Shown here: one piece after another, positions 8,688 through 18,482 of the stretch
Layout of the letters: each line of letters opens with the position of its first letter
Position numbering within the stretch: position 1 is the first letter of the stretch
From: Dyadobacter fermentans DSM 18053
Lineage (GTDB): Bacteria; Bacteroidota; Bacteroidia; Cytophagales; Spirosomataceae
Direction of reading: 5' to 3'
Length of the DNA stretch: 64,000 bases
NCBI RefSeq assembly: GCF_000023125.1
Contig: NC_013037.1
Span: 6,178,501 to 6,242,500, forward strand
The notes under the pieces: generated by a model
What the model was told of the DNA's origin: nothing
The model's database searches: none
What the model saw: the letters and a program-made list of their open reading frames with translations, nothing else
Made by a program: the position numbers and the translations under genes

Positions 8688-9431
8688 TTACCGAAGCATC
8701 TTCGCGGCCAGTGCCACGGCAATGGCGCAGGTGTAGCTCATGAGCGTTCCCACGAGCACATATTCGGATTTCTTGCTGATGTACGCCGGTGGAATGCCCG
8801 TATCGGTCGCTTTATCATTGTACCGGAGGAGCGATTTGGCGGCGATCAGGAAGCCGATGGCTGAATATTGGTTTACTAATACAAAAACAAAAATGAGCAG
8901 ACGCTCAGACATACCTATCCAACGGCCGGCATTGGCGAGGTTATCGTCGGCGTCCGGGGCCAGTTTGCTGAGTTCTTCCCGCCAGGGCCTGGTGAGGATA
9001 CCAACCAGAAACGACACCGGAGACAGCGAAAGCAGCGCACCGGACACCGTTGCAAGGGTTTTGGGAGTGTTGATCCACGTAATAAATGACTGAAAACCAA
9101 TGGGAATGCTGCTTGTCAGAATCACTGCAGTGAGCGCAATTGTGGCCAGGTGAGCAGCCTGGTCGGCGATGAACCATGTAAGCGAGCCCTTTTTGTCGAA
9201 TGAGATTTTAACAAGGTCGATTACCCCGTGGGCAATGCCCAGCAAAATCGCCGGAAGCGGGTTTTTCCACTGATGCAGGGCAATATACGACACGATGATG
9301 ACCAGCAATGTATGGAAATACAGGTAGCGCGACTTGTACTTTTTCTCTTTTTTGTCGGTTACCCAGCGGGTCGGCTGCCAGTAGAAATCTACGAGAATAT
9401 GGGCCAGAAGCAGCAGCAAAAATTCTTTCAT
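8688..9431 (-). CDS. DUF3307 multi-pass membrane protein
   Basis: 247 aa with an N-terminal DUF3307 module: FLLLLLAHILVDFYWQP and, ~60 residues later, GIAHGVIDLVKI, both with conserved His/Asp in membrane helices. About six further helices follow. The family is widely paired with a SatD-like gene, and here it follows one with a 6-bp gap, so the two form an operon. Biochemical role unknown. Confidence 0.82.
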   Translation of the reverse strand: MKEFLLLLLAHILVDFYWQPTRWVTDKKEKKYKSRYLYFHTLLVIIVSYIALHQWKNPLPAILLGIAHGVIDLVKISFDKKGSLTWFIADQAAHLATIALTAVILTSSIPIGFQSFITWINTPKTLATVSGALLSLSPVSFLVGILTRPWREELSKLAPDADDNLANAGRWIGMSERLLIFVFVLVNQYSAIGFLIAAKSLLRYNDKATDTGIPPAYISKKSEYVLVGTLMSYTCAIAVALAAKMLR

Positions 9432-9437
9432 TGCAGG

Positions 9438-10070
9438 TTAGCGTTTGGTGTATAGTGATAACTGCTGCGGAAAGGTAGCAAGAAAACTTTCAATTGCCCA
9501 CCACCGGGAAGCCGCAATGCGCTGGCTCGCTGCCGGTTGACTGATGGAAAGCATGTCGGCGATTTGAGTTACATTTTTGCCTTGCAGCAGGGCTTCAATC
9601 ACCTGGCTTTGGGCCACGGTCCAGCTATCGATGACCGTTTCCAGCAGATCCAACGTGGCCGACAGCGGTTCCGAGGGCCTGGGCAGCGCAATGCCGATCC
9701 TGGCTTTCTGCCGGCGCATCGTATCAGCCAGGTGCCCCGATAACCTGAACGCCTCGCCATCGGAAGTCCCGGGGCGGTCGGTGAGCTGTTCGGTTTTGCC
9801 GATTCCGATGGCTATGCGCAGGTCGGCGGCGGGAGCCTGCTTGCGCATGGATGCGCGGGCGAGGATGGCAACGCGCATGGCTTCTTCCGGGTTTTTCAGC
9901 ACGGCCTGGAAGCTGTCGCCACGGTATATTTCAGGCGCGAGCGTCCATTTAAAAGTCTGGTTCTGATGTAGAATGGCGAGCATTTCTTCCAGCCACAAAG
10001 TTGTTTCCTCGCGTGAAAACTGGGTATAGTTCACCATATCTGCGGTGATAACGGCCTGGAACGTCTTCAT
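9438..10070 (-). CDS. SatD-like protein: cyclase-fold domain plus C-terminal HTH
   Basis: 210 aa. Residues ~1-130 follow the order of nucleotide-cyclase homology strands (AVITADMVNYTQFS, YRGDSFQAVL, LRIAIGIGKTEQL, GEAFRLSGHLADTM) but lack a clear set of catalytic metal ligands. Residues ~155-185 form a helix-turn-helix (QGKNVTQIADMLSISQPAAS). SatD proteins are poorly understood; a sensor-regulator reading is inference. Three palindromes lie just upstream (10074-10150) and suggest autoregulation. Forms an operon with the DUF3307 gene. Confidence 0.75.
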   Translation of the reverse strand: MKTFQAVITADMVNYTQFSREETTLWLEEMLAILHQNQTFKWTLAPEIYRGDSFQAVLKNPEEAMRVAILARASMRKQAPAADLRIAIGIGKTEQLTDRPGTSDGEAFRLSGHLADTMRRQKARIGIALPRPSEPLSATLDLLETVIDSWTVAQSQVIEALLQGKNVTQIADMLSISQPAASQRIAASRWWAIESFLATFPQQLSLYTKR

Positions 10071-10073
10071 GAG

Positions 10074-10150
10074 TATAAGGCTTTTTGCTTATATATCACA
10101 AATATAAGCTAAAAACCTTATATCAGGCAGATATAAGGTAAAAACCTTAT
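10074..10150. promoter_or_regulatory. Triple palindromic operator upstream of satD-like gene
   Basis: Three palindromes: TATAAG/CTTATA (10074-10079, 10088-10093), ATATAAG/CTTATAT (10102-10108, 10117-10123) and ATAAGG/CCTTAT (10133-10138, 10145-10150). Each has a T5/A5 tract in the middle. The centres are 10083.5, 10112.5 and 10141.5, exactly 29 bp apart. The third overlaps the stop codon of the preceding gene. Confidence 0.75.
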
Positions 10151-10443
10151 GCATTTTCCAGATAAGCCTTTGCCAAATGGGTCCATTCATCTTTCAAACT
10201 GCCCTTAAAAACCTCTGCTCCGGCACGTCTGTACCAATATCCGGCATTGAACGTGTCACCTTCGACGCGGTGGAGGTAGGCATGCAAACGGTCGTAAGAG
10301 CGCGTTCCTTCCTTGCTTTGTGCGATGTTGTGAGCCGCTTCCCAATCGCCTTTGGCGTCGTGCCAAAGTGCTTCCAGAAGCACTGGAAGGCCATTTGGAG
10401 GCGTGGGGAGTGTGAGTGTTTCCTGGAATTGTTCGAATGACAT
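10147..10443 (-). CDS. Conserved small protein of unknown function
   Basis: 98 aa from the ATG at 10443 (MSFEQFQETLTLPTP); an ORF extension upstream to 10509 adds a non-conserved-looking stretch. The central LEALWHDAKGDWEAAHNIAQ and the RLHAYLHRVEGD and YWYRRAG segments look like a compact helical domain found in many Proteobacteria and Bacteroidota without a function. No signal peptide or membrane helix. Its end overlaps the operator array of the next gene. Confidence 0.65.
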   Translation of the reverse strand: MSFEQFQETLTLPTPPNGLPVLLEALWHDAKGDWEAAHNIAQSKEGTRSYDRLHAYLHRVEGDTFNAGYWYRRAGAEVFKGSLKDEWTHLAKAYLENA

Positions 10444-10617
10444 GGTGAGTGGATAATGATGGATGACGGAAAAAACCGGTTGCAAGATGCTAATATTTCG
10501 AAACAACATGAAAATTCTGCGGGCTAATTGTAACCTGGCCCGAAACGTGCCCCTGAGCCCTGATTTACCGATTTTACTTGTATATTGTACGGTATAATTG
10601 AAATCCCAAATCCATTT

Positions 10618-13600
10618 ATGTTTAAAAAATTATCAACGATATTAGGCTGCACAACCCTGGCGATTTACTGCCATGCGCAGGAAACCTTCCCCCGCAACGG
10701 TGCCTACGATGAAAGAACCGGCCGGTACGCTTTCACCAATGCCACGATCGTAGCCGACCCGAAAACCACGATAGAAAACGCAACCATGCTGATCGAAAAC
10801 GGGGTGATCCGTGAAACGGGCAAGCAGGTGAAAATCCCCGCCGGAACGGTTGCCATTGATTTGAAAGGCAAATTTATCTACGCTTCGCTCATCGAACTGG
10901 ATTCCGATTATGGAATGCCGGAGGTGAAAAGAGCCCAAGGCGGAGGCGGGCGGCAAACCCCTCAGCTGGAATCGAACAAGAAAGGCGCCTTTGGCTGGAA
11001 CCAGGCCATCCAGCCCGAAACGGATGCGAGTATCCTCTTTACACCCGATGATAGAAAGGCAGGCGACCTGCGTAAAATCGGCTTCGGCACGGTGCTGGTG
11101 CATGCGCACGACGGTATCGTGCGCGGGAACGGCGCACTCGTAACCCTCACCGACGAGCCCGCCAACAAGGCCATGCTGAACAGCCGGGCATCGGCCCACT
11201 TTTCGTTCAGCAAGGGAAGTTCCTCGCAAACCTACCCGTCGTCGGGTATGGGCGTAGTGGCGCTGCTGCGGCAGAACTATTACGATGGTGACTGGTACGC
11301 GAAAGGGGGAGATAATAAGGAAACCAACCTGTCGCTGGAAGCATTCAACCGGATTAAAGGATTGCCTTCTTTTTTCGAAGCGAATGATAAATACAGCGTT
11401 TTGCGGGCCGATAAAATCGGTGATGAATTTGGCATTCAATACATTATCCGCGGAGGAGGCGATGAATATCAGCGCATCCGGGAAATCCGCGAGAGCAAGG
11501 CTACATTGCTACTGCCGCTCGTTTTCCCGGACGCCTACGACGTTTCAGACCCGTGGGACGCGGAGATGGTGACCATGAGCCAGCTCAAACACTGGGAACT
11601 TGCGCCGGCCAATGCGTCGGAAGTGGCGAAGGCCGATATTCCGTTCGCTTTCACGGCCTCGGGCCTCCGAAACAAAGCGGATTTCTGGAAAAACCTGCGC
11701 ACGGCCATTGAATACGGCTTGCCGAAGGAAAAGGCATTGGCGGCATTGACCACCCTTCCGGCCTCGCTCATCAAGGCGGACAAACAGATCGGCAGCCTCA
11801 AACCCGGCATGCTGGCCAATTTCATCATCACATCCGGCGACCTGTTTTCGAAGGATAATGTGATTTATGAAAACTGGGTCCAAGGCAAGAAATTCGTTCT
11901 CACGGCACTGGATGCGCCCGATATCAGAGGCAGCTACTCGTTATCGCTGAATAACCAGCCTGCCGGAAAATTGCAGATCACAGGCTCGCCGGAAAAGCCG
12001 GAGTACAAAATCGTTATCAGTGACTCGGTGCAAATCACGCCCAAAGCGATACTTTCCAACGCATTACTCACCTTGACCTACCAGCAGGACAAAAAAACTG
12101 GCGGGACGACCCGTCTGACGGGCTGGCTGAGCGGCAGCGGGTTTGCCGGGGAAGGCGTGCTGCCCAATGGAACCGTGATCCCATGGAGCGCGGCACTCAC
12201 CGAAAAGTACCGGGCCATAGCAGCAGCCGATACGACCAAACCTAAAACCCGGGAAAATGGCCCGATCGTTTATCCATTCGTGGGCTATGGCAATGAAACA
12301 TTGCCTGCCCGGGAAACCATCCTGATTAAAAACGCGACGATCTGGACAAACGAAAAGGAAGGTATTCTTCAAAATGCGGATGTGATCGTTCAAAACGGGA
12401 CGATTACCAAGGTAGGGAAAGGGTTGGCTGCTCCCTCCGGCGCCAGGACGGTCGATGGAACGGGTAAGCACCTGACCAGCGGAATCATCGACGAGCATTC
12501 GCATATCGCACTTTTCAGTATCAATGAAGGCGGCCAGACGAGCTCGGCGGAAGTGCGTATGAGCGATGTGATCAATCCCGACGATATCAATATTTATCGC
12601 CAGCTGGCAGGCGGCGTTACGGCCTCGCATTTGCTCCACGGCTCGGCGAACTCCATTGGTGGCCAGAGCGCTATGATCAAGCTGAAATGGGGTGCCAGCC
12701 AGTCGGAAATGCTGATGCCTGGCGTGAAAACGATCAAGTTTGCATTGGGCGAGAACGTGAAGCAGTCGAACTGGGGCGATGTGCAGCGCGTGCGCTTCCC
12801 GCAGACGCGCATGGGCGTGGAGCAGGTTTATTTCGACCATTTTCTGCGTGCGAAAGAATACGCGGCAAGCTGGAAAAGCTACAATGCGAATGCTAAAAAG
12901 CAGAATGCGACCGCGCCTCGCCGCGATATCGAGCTCGATGCGCTGGCTGAGATCCTGGGCAACGAGCGGTTCATCACCTGCCACTCTTATGTGCAGTCGG
13001 AAATTAACATGCTGATGCACGTGGCGGATTCCCTGAAATTCAAAATCAATACATTTACGCACATCCTGGAAGGCTACAAGCTGGCCGATGGCATGCAGAA
13101 ACGCGGCATCGGCGGCTCCACGTTCGCCGACTGGTGGGCATATAAAATGGAAGTGAAAGAGGCGATCCCGTATAATGCCGCACTCATGTATCACGAAGGT
13201 GTTACCGTGGCCATCAACTCCGACGACGCCGAAATGGCCCGCCGGCTCAACCAGGAAGCAGCCAAGACCGTCGAATATGGCGGCGTGCCGGAAGAGGAAG
13301 CGTGGAAAATGGTGACACTCAATCCCGCCAAACTGCTCCACGTCGACGATCGCATGGGCAGCGTGAAAGTGGGTAAAGATGCAGACCTGGTGCTTTGGAA
13401 TGCCAGCCCGCTGTCGGTGTATGCAAGGCCTGAATTCACCATGATCGAAGGCACCATTTATTTTGACCGTAAGAAGGATGAGGAGAAACAGAAACTGATC
13501 GCCACCGAACGCGAAAGGCTGATCCAGAAAATGCTGGGCGAAAAGGCCGAAGGCAAGCCGACGCAAAAGCCGGAAGCGACCAAGCCCCACATGTGGCATT

Positions 13601-13650
13601 GCGAGGATGTTGTCGGCATCCACGCGGAACACGCGGAGGTGGGTAAGTAA
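10618..13650 (+). CDS. Secreted two-domain amidohydrolase
   Basis: 1010 aa from the ATG at 10618, which begins a signal peptide (MFKKLSTILGCTTLAIYCHA). Residues ~30-430 resemble an amidohydrolase barrel without the metal motif (ASLIELDSDYG replaces the usual GLID.H.H). Residues ~560-970 are a second barrel with the metal site: IIDEHSHI (H627, H629), THILEG, and the Asp of AINSDDAE (D869), ending with GSVKVGKDADLVLWN. Likely periplasmic, imidazolonepropionase-like; substrate unknown. It precedes a third amidohydrolase-like gene by 30 bp. Confidence 0.85.
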   Translation: MFKKLSTILGCTTLAIYCHAQETFPRNGAYDERTGRYAFTNATIVADPKTTIENATMLIENGVIRETGKQVKIPAGTVAIDLKGKFIYASLIELDSDYGMPEVKRAQGGGGRQTPQLESNKKGAFGWNQAIQPETDASILFTPDDRKAGDLRKIGFGTVLVHAHDGIVRGNGALVTLTDEPANKAMLNSRASAHFSFSKGSSSQTYPSSGMGVVALLRQNYYDGDWYAKGGDNKETNLSLEAFNRIKGLPSFFEANDKYSVLRADKIGDEFGIQYIIRGGGDEYQRIREIRESKATLLLPLVFPDAYDVSDPWDAEMVTMSQLKHWELAPANASEVAKADIPFAFTASGLRNKADFWKNLRTAIEYGLPKEKALAALTTLPASLIKADKQIGSLKPGMLANFIITSGDLFSKDNVIYENWVQGKKFVLTALDAPDIRGSYSLSLNNQPAGKLQITGSPEKPEYKIVISDSVQITPKAILSNALLTLTYQQDKKTGGTTRLTGWLSGSGFAGEGVLPNGTVIPWSAALTEKYRAIAAADTTKPKTRENGPIVYPFVGYGNETLPARETILIKNATIWTNEKEGILQNADVIVQNGTITKVGKGLAAPSGARTVDGTGKHLTSGIIDEHSHIALFSINEGGQTSSAEVRMSDVINPDDINIYRQLAGGVTASHLLHGSANSIGGQSAMIKLKWGASQSEMLMPGVKTIKFALGENVKQSNWGDVQRVRFPQTRMGVEQVYFDHFLRAKEYAASWKSYNANAKKQNATAPRRDIELDALAEILGNERFITCHSYVQSEINMLMHVADSLKFKINTFTHILEGYKLADGMQKRGIGGSTFADWWAYKMEVKEAIPYNAALMYHEGVTVAINSDDAEMARRLNQEAAKTVEYGGVPEEEAWKMVTLNPAKLLHVDDRMGSVKVGKDADLVLWNASPLSVYARPEFTMIEGTIYFDRKKDEEKQKLIATERERLIQKMLGEKAEGKPTQKPEATKPHMWHCEDVVGIHAEHAEVGK

Positions 13651-13680
13651 TACTGTTTCAATAGATTCAATTTGATATTC

Positions 13681-14985
13681 ATGAAAAAATATACATTGAT
13701 TGCCTGCCTGCTTTTTGGACTGTCGGCAGGATCGCAGGCGCAAAACCCGGCACCTGCCAAACCGCAGGCAAAGCCGATCGTCCTCACCGGCGCAACCATT
13801 CATGTCGGGAACGGGAAGGTGATCCCGAACGGAGCCATTGCATTCGACAAGGGCATTATCACGCAGGTAGGGCCTGCCGGTTCGGTAAGCGCACCGGCAG
13901 GGGCCGAAACGATAGACGTGAAAGGAAAGCACGTTTATCCCGGCCTCATCTCCCTCAACACAACCGTCGGTTTACAGGAAATTGCTTCGGTAAGGGCCAC
14001 GCTGGACTACCAGGAAGTGGGTGAGATCAATCCGCACGTGCGCGCAATTGTGGCTTATAATACCGATTCCGAAGTGATTCCTACCTTGCGGGGCAACGGT
14101 ATTCTATTGTCGCAATCGGTTCCGCAGGGCGGCGCGATTTCCGGGTCGTCATCGGTGTTTTACAGCGATGGCTGGAACTGGGAAGATGCCGTCCTAAAAA
14201 AGGACGACGGAATATGGCTAAGCTGGCCACCTTTTCTCGCGGGAAAGTTTGATAACGAGACATTTACCTACGCGATCAAACGGAACGAAAAGCGCCAGGA
14301 AACGATCGACCTCTTCAAAAAGACATTTGCAGAAGCAAAAGCCTACTCGGAAATCGCGAACCCAAGCCCGGTGAACCTGCGCCTTGCTGCGATGAAGCCG
14401 CTTTTTGAAGGAACAGCAAACCTCTACATCCGCGCCGATTACGCCAAGGATATCATCGAATCCGTGCGTTTTGCGAAGGAAGCAGGCGTGAAGAAAATCG
14501 TCATCGCAGGCGGTAACGAGGCCCACAAGGTGACTTCCTTCCTGAAAGAGCACCAGATTCCGGTGATCATCAACACCACACACCGGCTTCCCGACGGCGC
14601 CGACGAAAATGTATACCTGCCCTACGAGCTGCCGGGAATACTGCACAAAGCCGGTGTGATAGTAGCGATCACGTACGCCGACGAATGGTGGCGCACGCGT
14701 AACCTCGGTTTTCTGGCAGGCACCGCATCCGGTTTCAGCGACGTAGCGCCTGAGGATGCATTGCAATTTGTAACCCGCAACGCTGCCGACATCATCGGGG
14801 CCGGACAGCAGGTAGGCACGCTCGAAAAAGGAAAACAAGCCTCATTGCTCGTTTCCGACGGCGACATCCTCGACATGCGCGGAAACGTGGTACAAATGGC
14901 CTTCATCCGCGGCGGGAAAGTGAATCTGGATGACAAACAGAAACGGCTTTACGAGAAGTATAAGGAGAAGTACGGGAAGAAGTGA
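13681..14985 (+). CDS. Secreted amidohydrolase-like protein lacking the HxH motif
   Basis: 434 aa from the ATG at 13681 (signal peptide MKKYTLIACLLFGLSAGSQA). Composite-barrel features are present (IVLTGATIHVGNGKVIPNGA, GKHVYPGLISLNTTVG, GTLEKGKQASLLVSDGD), but where active enzymes have D-x-H-x-H this one has SLNTTVG, so metal-dependent catalysis is doubtful. It probably works with, or regulates, the product of the gene 30 bp upstream; both are predicted periplasmic. Confidence 0.8.
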   Translation: MKKYTLIACLLFGLSAGSQAQNPAPAKPQAKPIVLTGATIHVGNGKVIPNGAIAFDKGIITQVGPAGSVSAPAGAETIDVKGKHVYPGLISLNTTVGLQEIASVRATLDYQEVGEINPHVRAIVAYNTDSEVIPTLRGNGILLSQSVPQGGAISGSSSVFYSDGWNWEDAVLKKDDGIWLSWPPFLAGKFDNETFTYAIKRNEKRQETIDLFKKTFAEAKAYSEIANPSPVNLRLAAMKPLFEGTANLYIRADYAKDIIESVRFAKEAGVKKIVIAGGNEAHKVTSFLKEHQIPVIINTTHRLPDGADENVYLPYELPGILHKAGVIVAITYADEWWRTRNLGFLAGTASGFSDVAPEDALQFVTRNAADIIGAGQQVGTLEKGKQASLLVSDGDILDMRGNVVQMAFIRGGKVNLDDKQKRLYEKYKEKYGKK

Positions 14986-15009
14986 TTCCTATGCACGGTT
15001 AAAATAAAA

Positions 15010-15037
15010 GGCATCCATCAACAAATCGATGGATGCC
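15010..15037. terminator. Terminator between amidohydrolase and cvfB genes
   Basis: GGCATCCATC (15010-15019) and GATGGATGCC (15028-15037) with an 8-nt loop; T-rich on the minus-strand exit (CCTTTTATTTT). Lies between convergent genes. Confidence 0.75.
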
Positions 15038-15056
15038 CTTTGCGTTGATATGACTG

Positions 15057-15887
15057 TCAAACCAGGTAAATCCCGTCTTCCTCAATCCGGATAATGCCTT
15101 GCTTGTACAAGCCGCCGATGGCTTTTTTGAAGACTTTTTTGCTGATTTTCAGGCGGGTGTATATTTCTTCGGGGGAGGAGTTGTCGGATAGGTTCAGGAA
15201 GCCGCTGCCTTTTTTGACTTCTTCCAGGATTTGCTTTGATACCGGTTCTACCACCTCGTAGCCAGCTTTTTGCAGGCTGATATCGAGCTTGTTTTCTTCG
15301 CGGATCTTTTTAACATACCCTTTGATCGAATCGCCTATTTGTAATGGTTGAAACACTTCATTGGCATAAATAAGGCCCTTGTGATATTGGTTTACGACCA
15401 CATTGTAACCCAGGTCGGTTTTTTGCCAAACGAGCAGATTTACTTCCTCGCCCTCCTGCACCGTCAGTCGTTCGTTTTCCAGGAATTTATCGATTTTGGC
15501 GGAGGCTAGCAGGCGCTGCGATTTCTGGTCGAGATAGAGGAATACGACGTGCCATTCGCCTATTTCCATCGGCTGGGGTTGCTCGCGGAAGGGCACGAAA
15601 AGGTCCTTGATGAGGCCCCAATCGAGGAATGCGCCGTATTCGGAAACATCCTTCACTTCCAGGAATGCAAACTCGTTGCGGATGATTTTCGGCGTTTGCG
15701 TAGTCGCTACCGGCCGATCCTCGGAATCGAGGTAGACGAATACCTTGATCTGGTCGCCGACCTGCATGTCGTCGGTGATGTATTGATTTGGAAGAAGCAC
15801 TTCTTCACCTTCCACATCGCTCAGGAACATTCCTACGCTGGTGACCCGCTCGATGGTCAGGTAATTGTATTTTCCGATAAATAGCAT
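15057..15887 (-). CDS. cvfB: CvfB-like S1-domain RNA-binding protein
   Basis: 276 aa, usual length. Three consecutive S1-like beta-barrels (for example the VSEYGAFLDWGLIKDLFVPF strand pair at ~78-97) are followed by a C-terminal winged helix (TRLKISKKVFKKAIGGLYKQ). CvfB-family proteins bind RNA and influence gene expression in Firmicutes; the target here is unknown. A perfect -7 element lies 25 bp upstream. Confidence 0.85.
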   Translation of the reverse strand: MLFIGKYNYLTIERVTSVGMFLSDVEGEEVLLPNQYITDDMQVGDQIKVFVYLDSEDRPVATTQTPKIIRNEFAFLEVKDVSEYGAFLDWGLIKDLFVPFREQPQPMEIGEWHVVFLYLDQKSQRLLASAKIDKFLENERLTVQEGEEVNLLVWQKTDLGYNVVVNQYHKGLIYANEVFQPLQIGDSIKGYVKKIREENKLDISLQKAGYEVVEPVSKQILEEVKKGSGFLNLSDNSSPEEIYTRLKISKKVFKKAIGGLYKQGIIRIEEDGIYLV

Positions 15888-15911
15888 TATTCAAATAACG
15901 AGGTTTGCCGG

Positions 15912-15919
15912 CAAAGGTA
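15912..15919 (-). promoter_or_regulatory. -7 promoter element of cvfB
   Basis: TACCTTTG on the minus strand, matching TAnnTTTG. No TTG at the -33 distance. Confidence 0.45.
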
Positions 15920-15936
15920 GCGCTTTAAAGCCGTAT

Positions 15937-18342
15937 TTACTCTTCATCACCCATTTCGCCGCCCTTTTCAAAGTTCTGCTTTTCCTTCGAGCGGTTCAGG
16001 CGGTATGAAAATGTCAGCAGAAACTGTCGTGGCCGCCATTGGAATACCGAATAGGAGTAATAGCCTGCATTCTCGGTTATGCTGCGTCGTTTTTGTGAAT
16101 TGAGTAAATCGCGGACGCTCGCCGTGAGGGTGCCGCGGCCTTTGAGGATATCTTTGGATAAACCGAGGTCGATAAAGTAAATGGACAGGTCTTTTCCCTG
16201 CGTGGTACGCCTCGGCGCGCGGTAGTTGAACGACGTCTGGAAGTCAACAGACCCGAACAATGTGACACGCGACGATAACCGGCTCGTCCAGGAATAAGTG
16301 TCGCTCGAATACAGCCTGTCGTTATAATAACCCTCGTTCATCGCCCTGAAAATATTCGCATTGGCCGTCAGTTTCCACCACGGTGCAGGGTCATAAGTGA
16401 GGTTGAATTCAAATCCGTACGAATCGCCTGTGGCGAGGTTAATGGGGGTGATGGTGGTGAAACCGGTAGAGTCGACCGAAGTAATGTTCTCCACCACACC
16501 CAGCCTGCGGCGGTAGTAAATGCTGGAAAGCAATGTCCCCTTTTCCATATTAATCAAATGCCCTGCCTCGAATGAATGCGTGAACTCGGGGTTCAGCAGC
16601 GGGTTACCGGCGCGGAAAACGCGGGAATCGCTAAAATTTGAGAATGGGAGCAGATCGCGGAAGCTCGGGCGGCTCAGGCGGTAGCTGTAACTGAGCTGCA
16701 AAGTTTGCGCGTCTTGCAGCTTGTAGGATAAGTGAATGCTTGGGAAGAGGTTGAAATACCGGCGGTGATTGGTCTCACCGGTCTTTTTCAGTTCGGTCAG
16801 GATGTCGGAGTATTCTCCGCGCAAGCCGGCCTGCACAAATACTTTTCCGAACTGGTTGCTGGCCATCAGGTAGGCCGCGTGGATTTTCTCGTCATAGGCC
16901 AGCCGGTTGTCGAAGTCCGGAAGGATTACCCAGTAATTGGACTCCTGCTCCTGGTGCACCGAAAAATCATTGTCCAGCAGCCTGATGGAGGTTTTTAACC
17001 CGGCTTCCACCTTGCCGTCCTTGCCAAACGGGTGAATGTAATCCAACTGGGCGAGGAAGTTCTTCTCATCTTCGGTGTTGTACGATCGCTGGCGGATATC
17101 AACCGAATTGTTGTTAGCCACCTCACGGAACCGCGATGCCTCCGTTTCGTCGCTCAGAATGTATTTCGCGTCGAAAGTCAGGCTTTGCCCTTTTCTCTCA
17201 AACGTCTTTACGTAATTGAACGCCGCCTCGATGTTCGTCCGCGGTTCGGTTTCATTCTCCGTACGTGTGACGGTGCGGGTGAGTAGGTTGTTCATGTCAA
17301 AGTCGCGGTATTCGAGCTGCGACTTGTTGTCGTTTTGCGAGCGGCGGTAGGAGAGGGTGGCCGTGATGGTGTTGTAGTTGTTCAGGAAATAATCGAGGCC
17401 TACGCGGACGTTGTTGGAGTAGCCGGCGCGGTTGCGGCGGTTGGTTTGCTCATACACGAAGCTGGTGTCGGCGCTGTTGTATTCCTGCCTGGAATGTCCC
17501 CGGCCAGGGCCGTCGCGGTACATCCAGCCGTAATTTGCGATCAGGTTCACCTTCTTTCTGCGGTAGTTCACATTGAACGACGCCCCGAAGTTGGAAGGAT
17601 AGCCGGCCGTTCCCGTAAATGTCCCGTTTAGCCCATAGCGGATATTTTTTTTCATGACAATATTCAAGATCCCCACTTCCCCCTCGGCGTCGTAGCGCGA
17701 CGACGGGTTGGTGATGATCTCCACGCTTTCTATCAGATCCGCCGGAATTTGCCGCAGCGCCTCGGCCGGGTTGAGCCCGACCATACCCGACTGCTTGCCG
17801 TCTATCAGAATGCGGACATTCCCGCTTCCGCGTAATGCCACGTTACCTTCCACATCCACGGTCACCGACGGCATATTGTTGAGGATATCCGACGCATTGC
17901 CTCCAATATTCGCAAGGTCTTTGCCTACATTAAAAACCCGTTTATCGAGTTGAAGGTCCATCTGGCTTTTTTCGCCCTGCACCACGAGCTCTTCCAGCAC
18001 GCGGGCGTTGGAGGTAAGGGTGATCGTGCCTAGGGCCACGGGCTGCGCCGCCACGCGGATGTTAGGGACGATTTTTTCGTCCATAGCCAGAAAGGTAATT
18101 TTGAGCAGGTAGCTGCCCGGCTCGGCAGGAATGTTGAAAAGACCGTTTTCATCGGCGGTGCCGCCGCCGATCAATGCGGAATCACGCGCTGCGAGGAGCG
18201 CGACATTGGCAAAGGGGACCGGTTTTTTGTCCGAATCTTCAAGCTTACCGGTAATGGGGTAGGTGTGTGCAGGTTCATCCTGCGCCAGGAGCTGAAAGCC
18301 TGGTAATGCGAGGAATGAAACGATCAGCAATAGTTTCTTCAT
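15937..18342 (-). CDS. TonB-dependent receptor-like outer-membrane protein
   Basis: 801 aa from the ATG at 18342, where a good signal peptide starts (MKKLLLIVSFLALPGFQLLA); an in-frame ATG at 18450 would bury it behind 36 residues. Order: CarboxypepD-regulatory-like Ig domain (~25-100), plug domain (LDKRVFNVGKDLANIGGNAS, RILIDGKQSG, IESVEIITNPSSRYDAEGEV), then a ~580-residue beta-barrel of the OMP_b-brl_3 type. It probably imports or senses a ligand using TonB energy; ligand unknown and no SusD partner is nearby. Confidence 0.88.
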   Translation of the reverse strand: MKKLLLIVSFLALPGFQLLAQDEPAHTYPITGKLEDSDKKPVPFANVALLAARDSALIGGGTADENGLFNIPAEPGSYLLKITFLAMDEKIVPNIRVAAQPVALGTITLTSNARVLEELVVQGEKSQMDLQLDKRVFNVGKDLANIGGNASDILNNMPSVTVDVEGNVALRGSGNVRILIDGKQSGMVGLNPAEALRQIPADLIESVEIITNPSSRYDAEGEVGILNIVMKKNIRYGLNGTFTGTAGYPSNFGASFNVNYRRKKVNLIANYGWMYRDGPGRGHSRQEYNSADTSFVYEQTNRRNRAGYSNNVRVGLDYFLNNYNTITATLSYRRSQNDNKSQLEYRDFDMNNLLTRTVTRTENETEPRTNIEAAFNYVKTFERKGQSLTFDAKYILSDETEASRFREVANNNSVDIRQRSYNTEDEKNFLAQLDYIHPFGKDGKVEAGLKTSIRLLDNDFSVHQEQESNYWVILPDFDNRLAYDEKIHAAYLMASNQFGKVFVQAGLRGEYSDILTELKKTGETNHRRYFNLFPSIHLSYKLQDAQTLQLSYSYRLSRPSFRDLLPFSNFSDSRVFRAGNPLLNPEFTHSFEAGHLINMEKGTLLSSIYYRRRLGVVENITSVDSTGFTTITPINLATGDSYGFEFNLTYDPAPWWKLTANANIFRAMNEGYYNDRLYSSDTYSWTSRLSSRVTLFGSVDFQTSFNYRAPRRTTQGKDLSIYFIDLGLSKDILKGRGTLTASVRDLLNSQKRRSITENAGYYSYSVFQWRPRQFLLTFSYRLNRSKEKQNFEKGGEMGDEE

Positions 18343-18482
18343 GACGGCGGTGGCCATAGCGCCCGGCATTGCCCGGCAATATGTTAGGTTGAAGGTGAGC
18401 CCGTTAGATTGAAAAGCCGCCCGAAGGTTTAATGGCTTTTTAATCTTCATGAAAAAAAATTGCGTGCCAGCTCCGGCTAGGG

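Noticed and set aside
12064..13932. Long 622-codon open frame on the minus strand
   Set aside because: Antisense shadow of the amidohydrolase gene: GC-rich codon positions leave the opposite frame open, composition is His/Arg/Phe-heavy and unlike a protein family.
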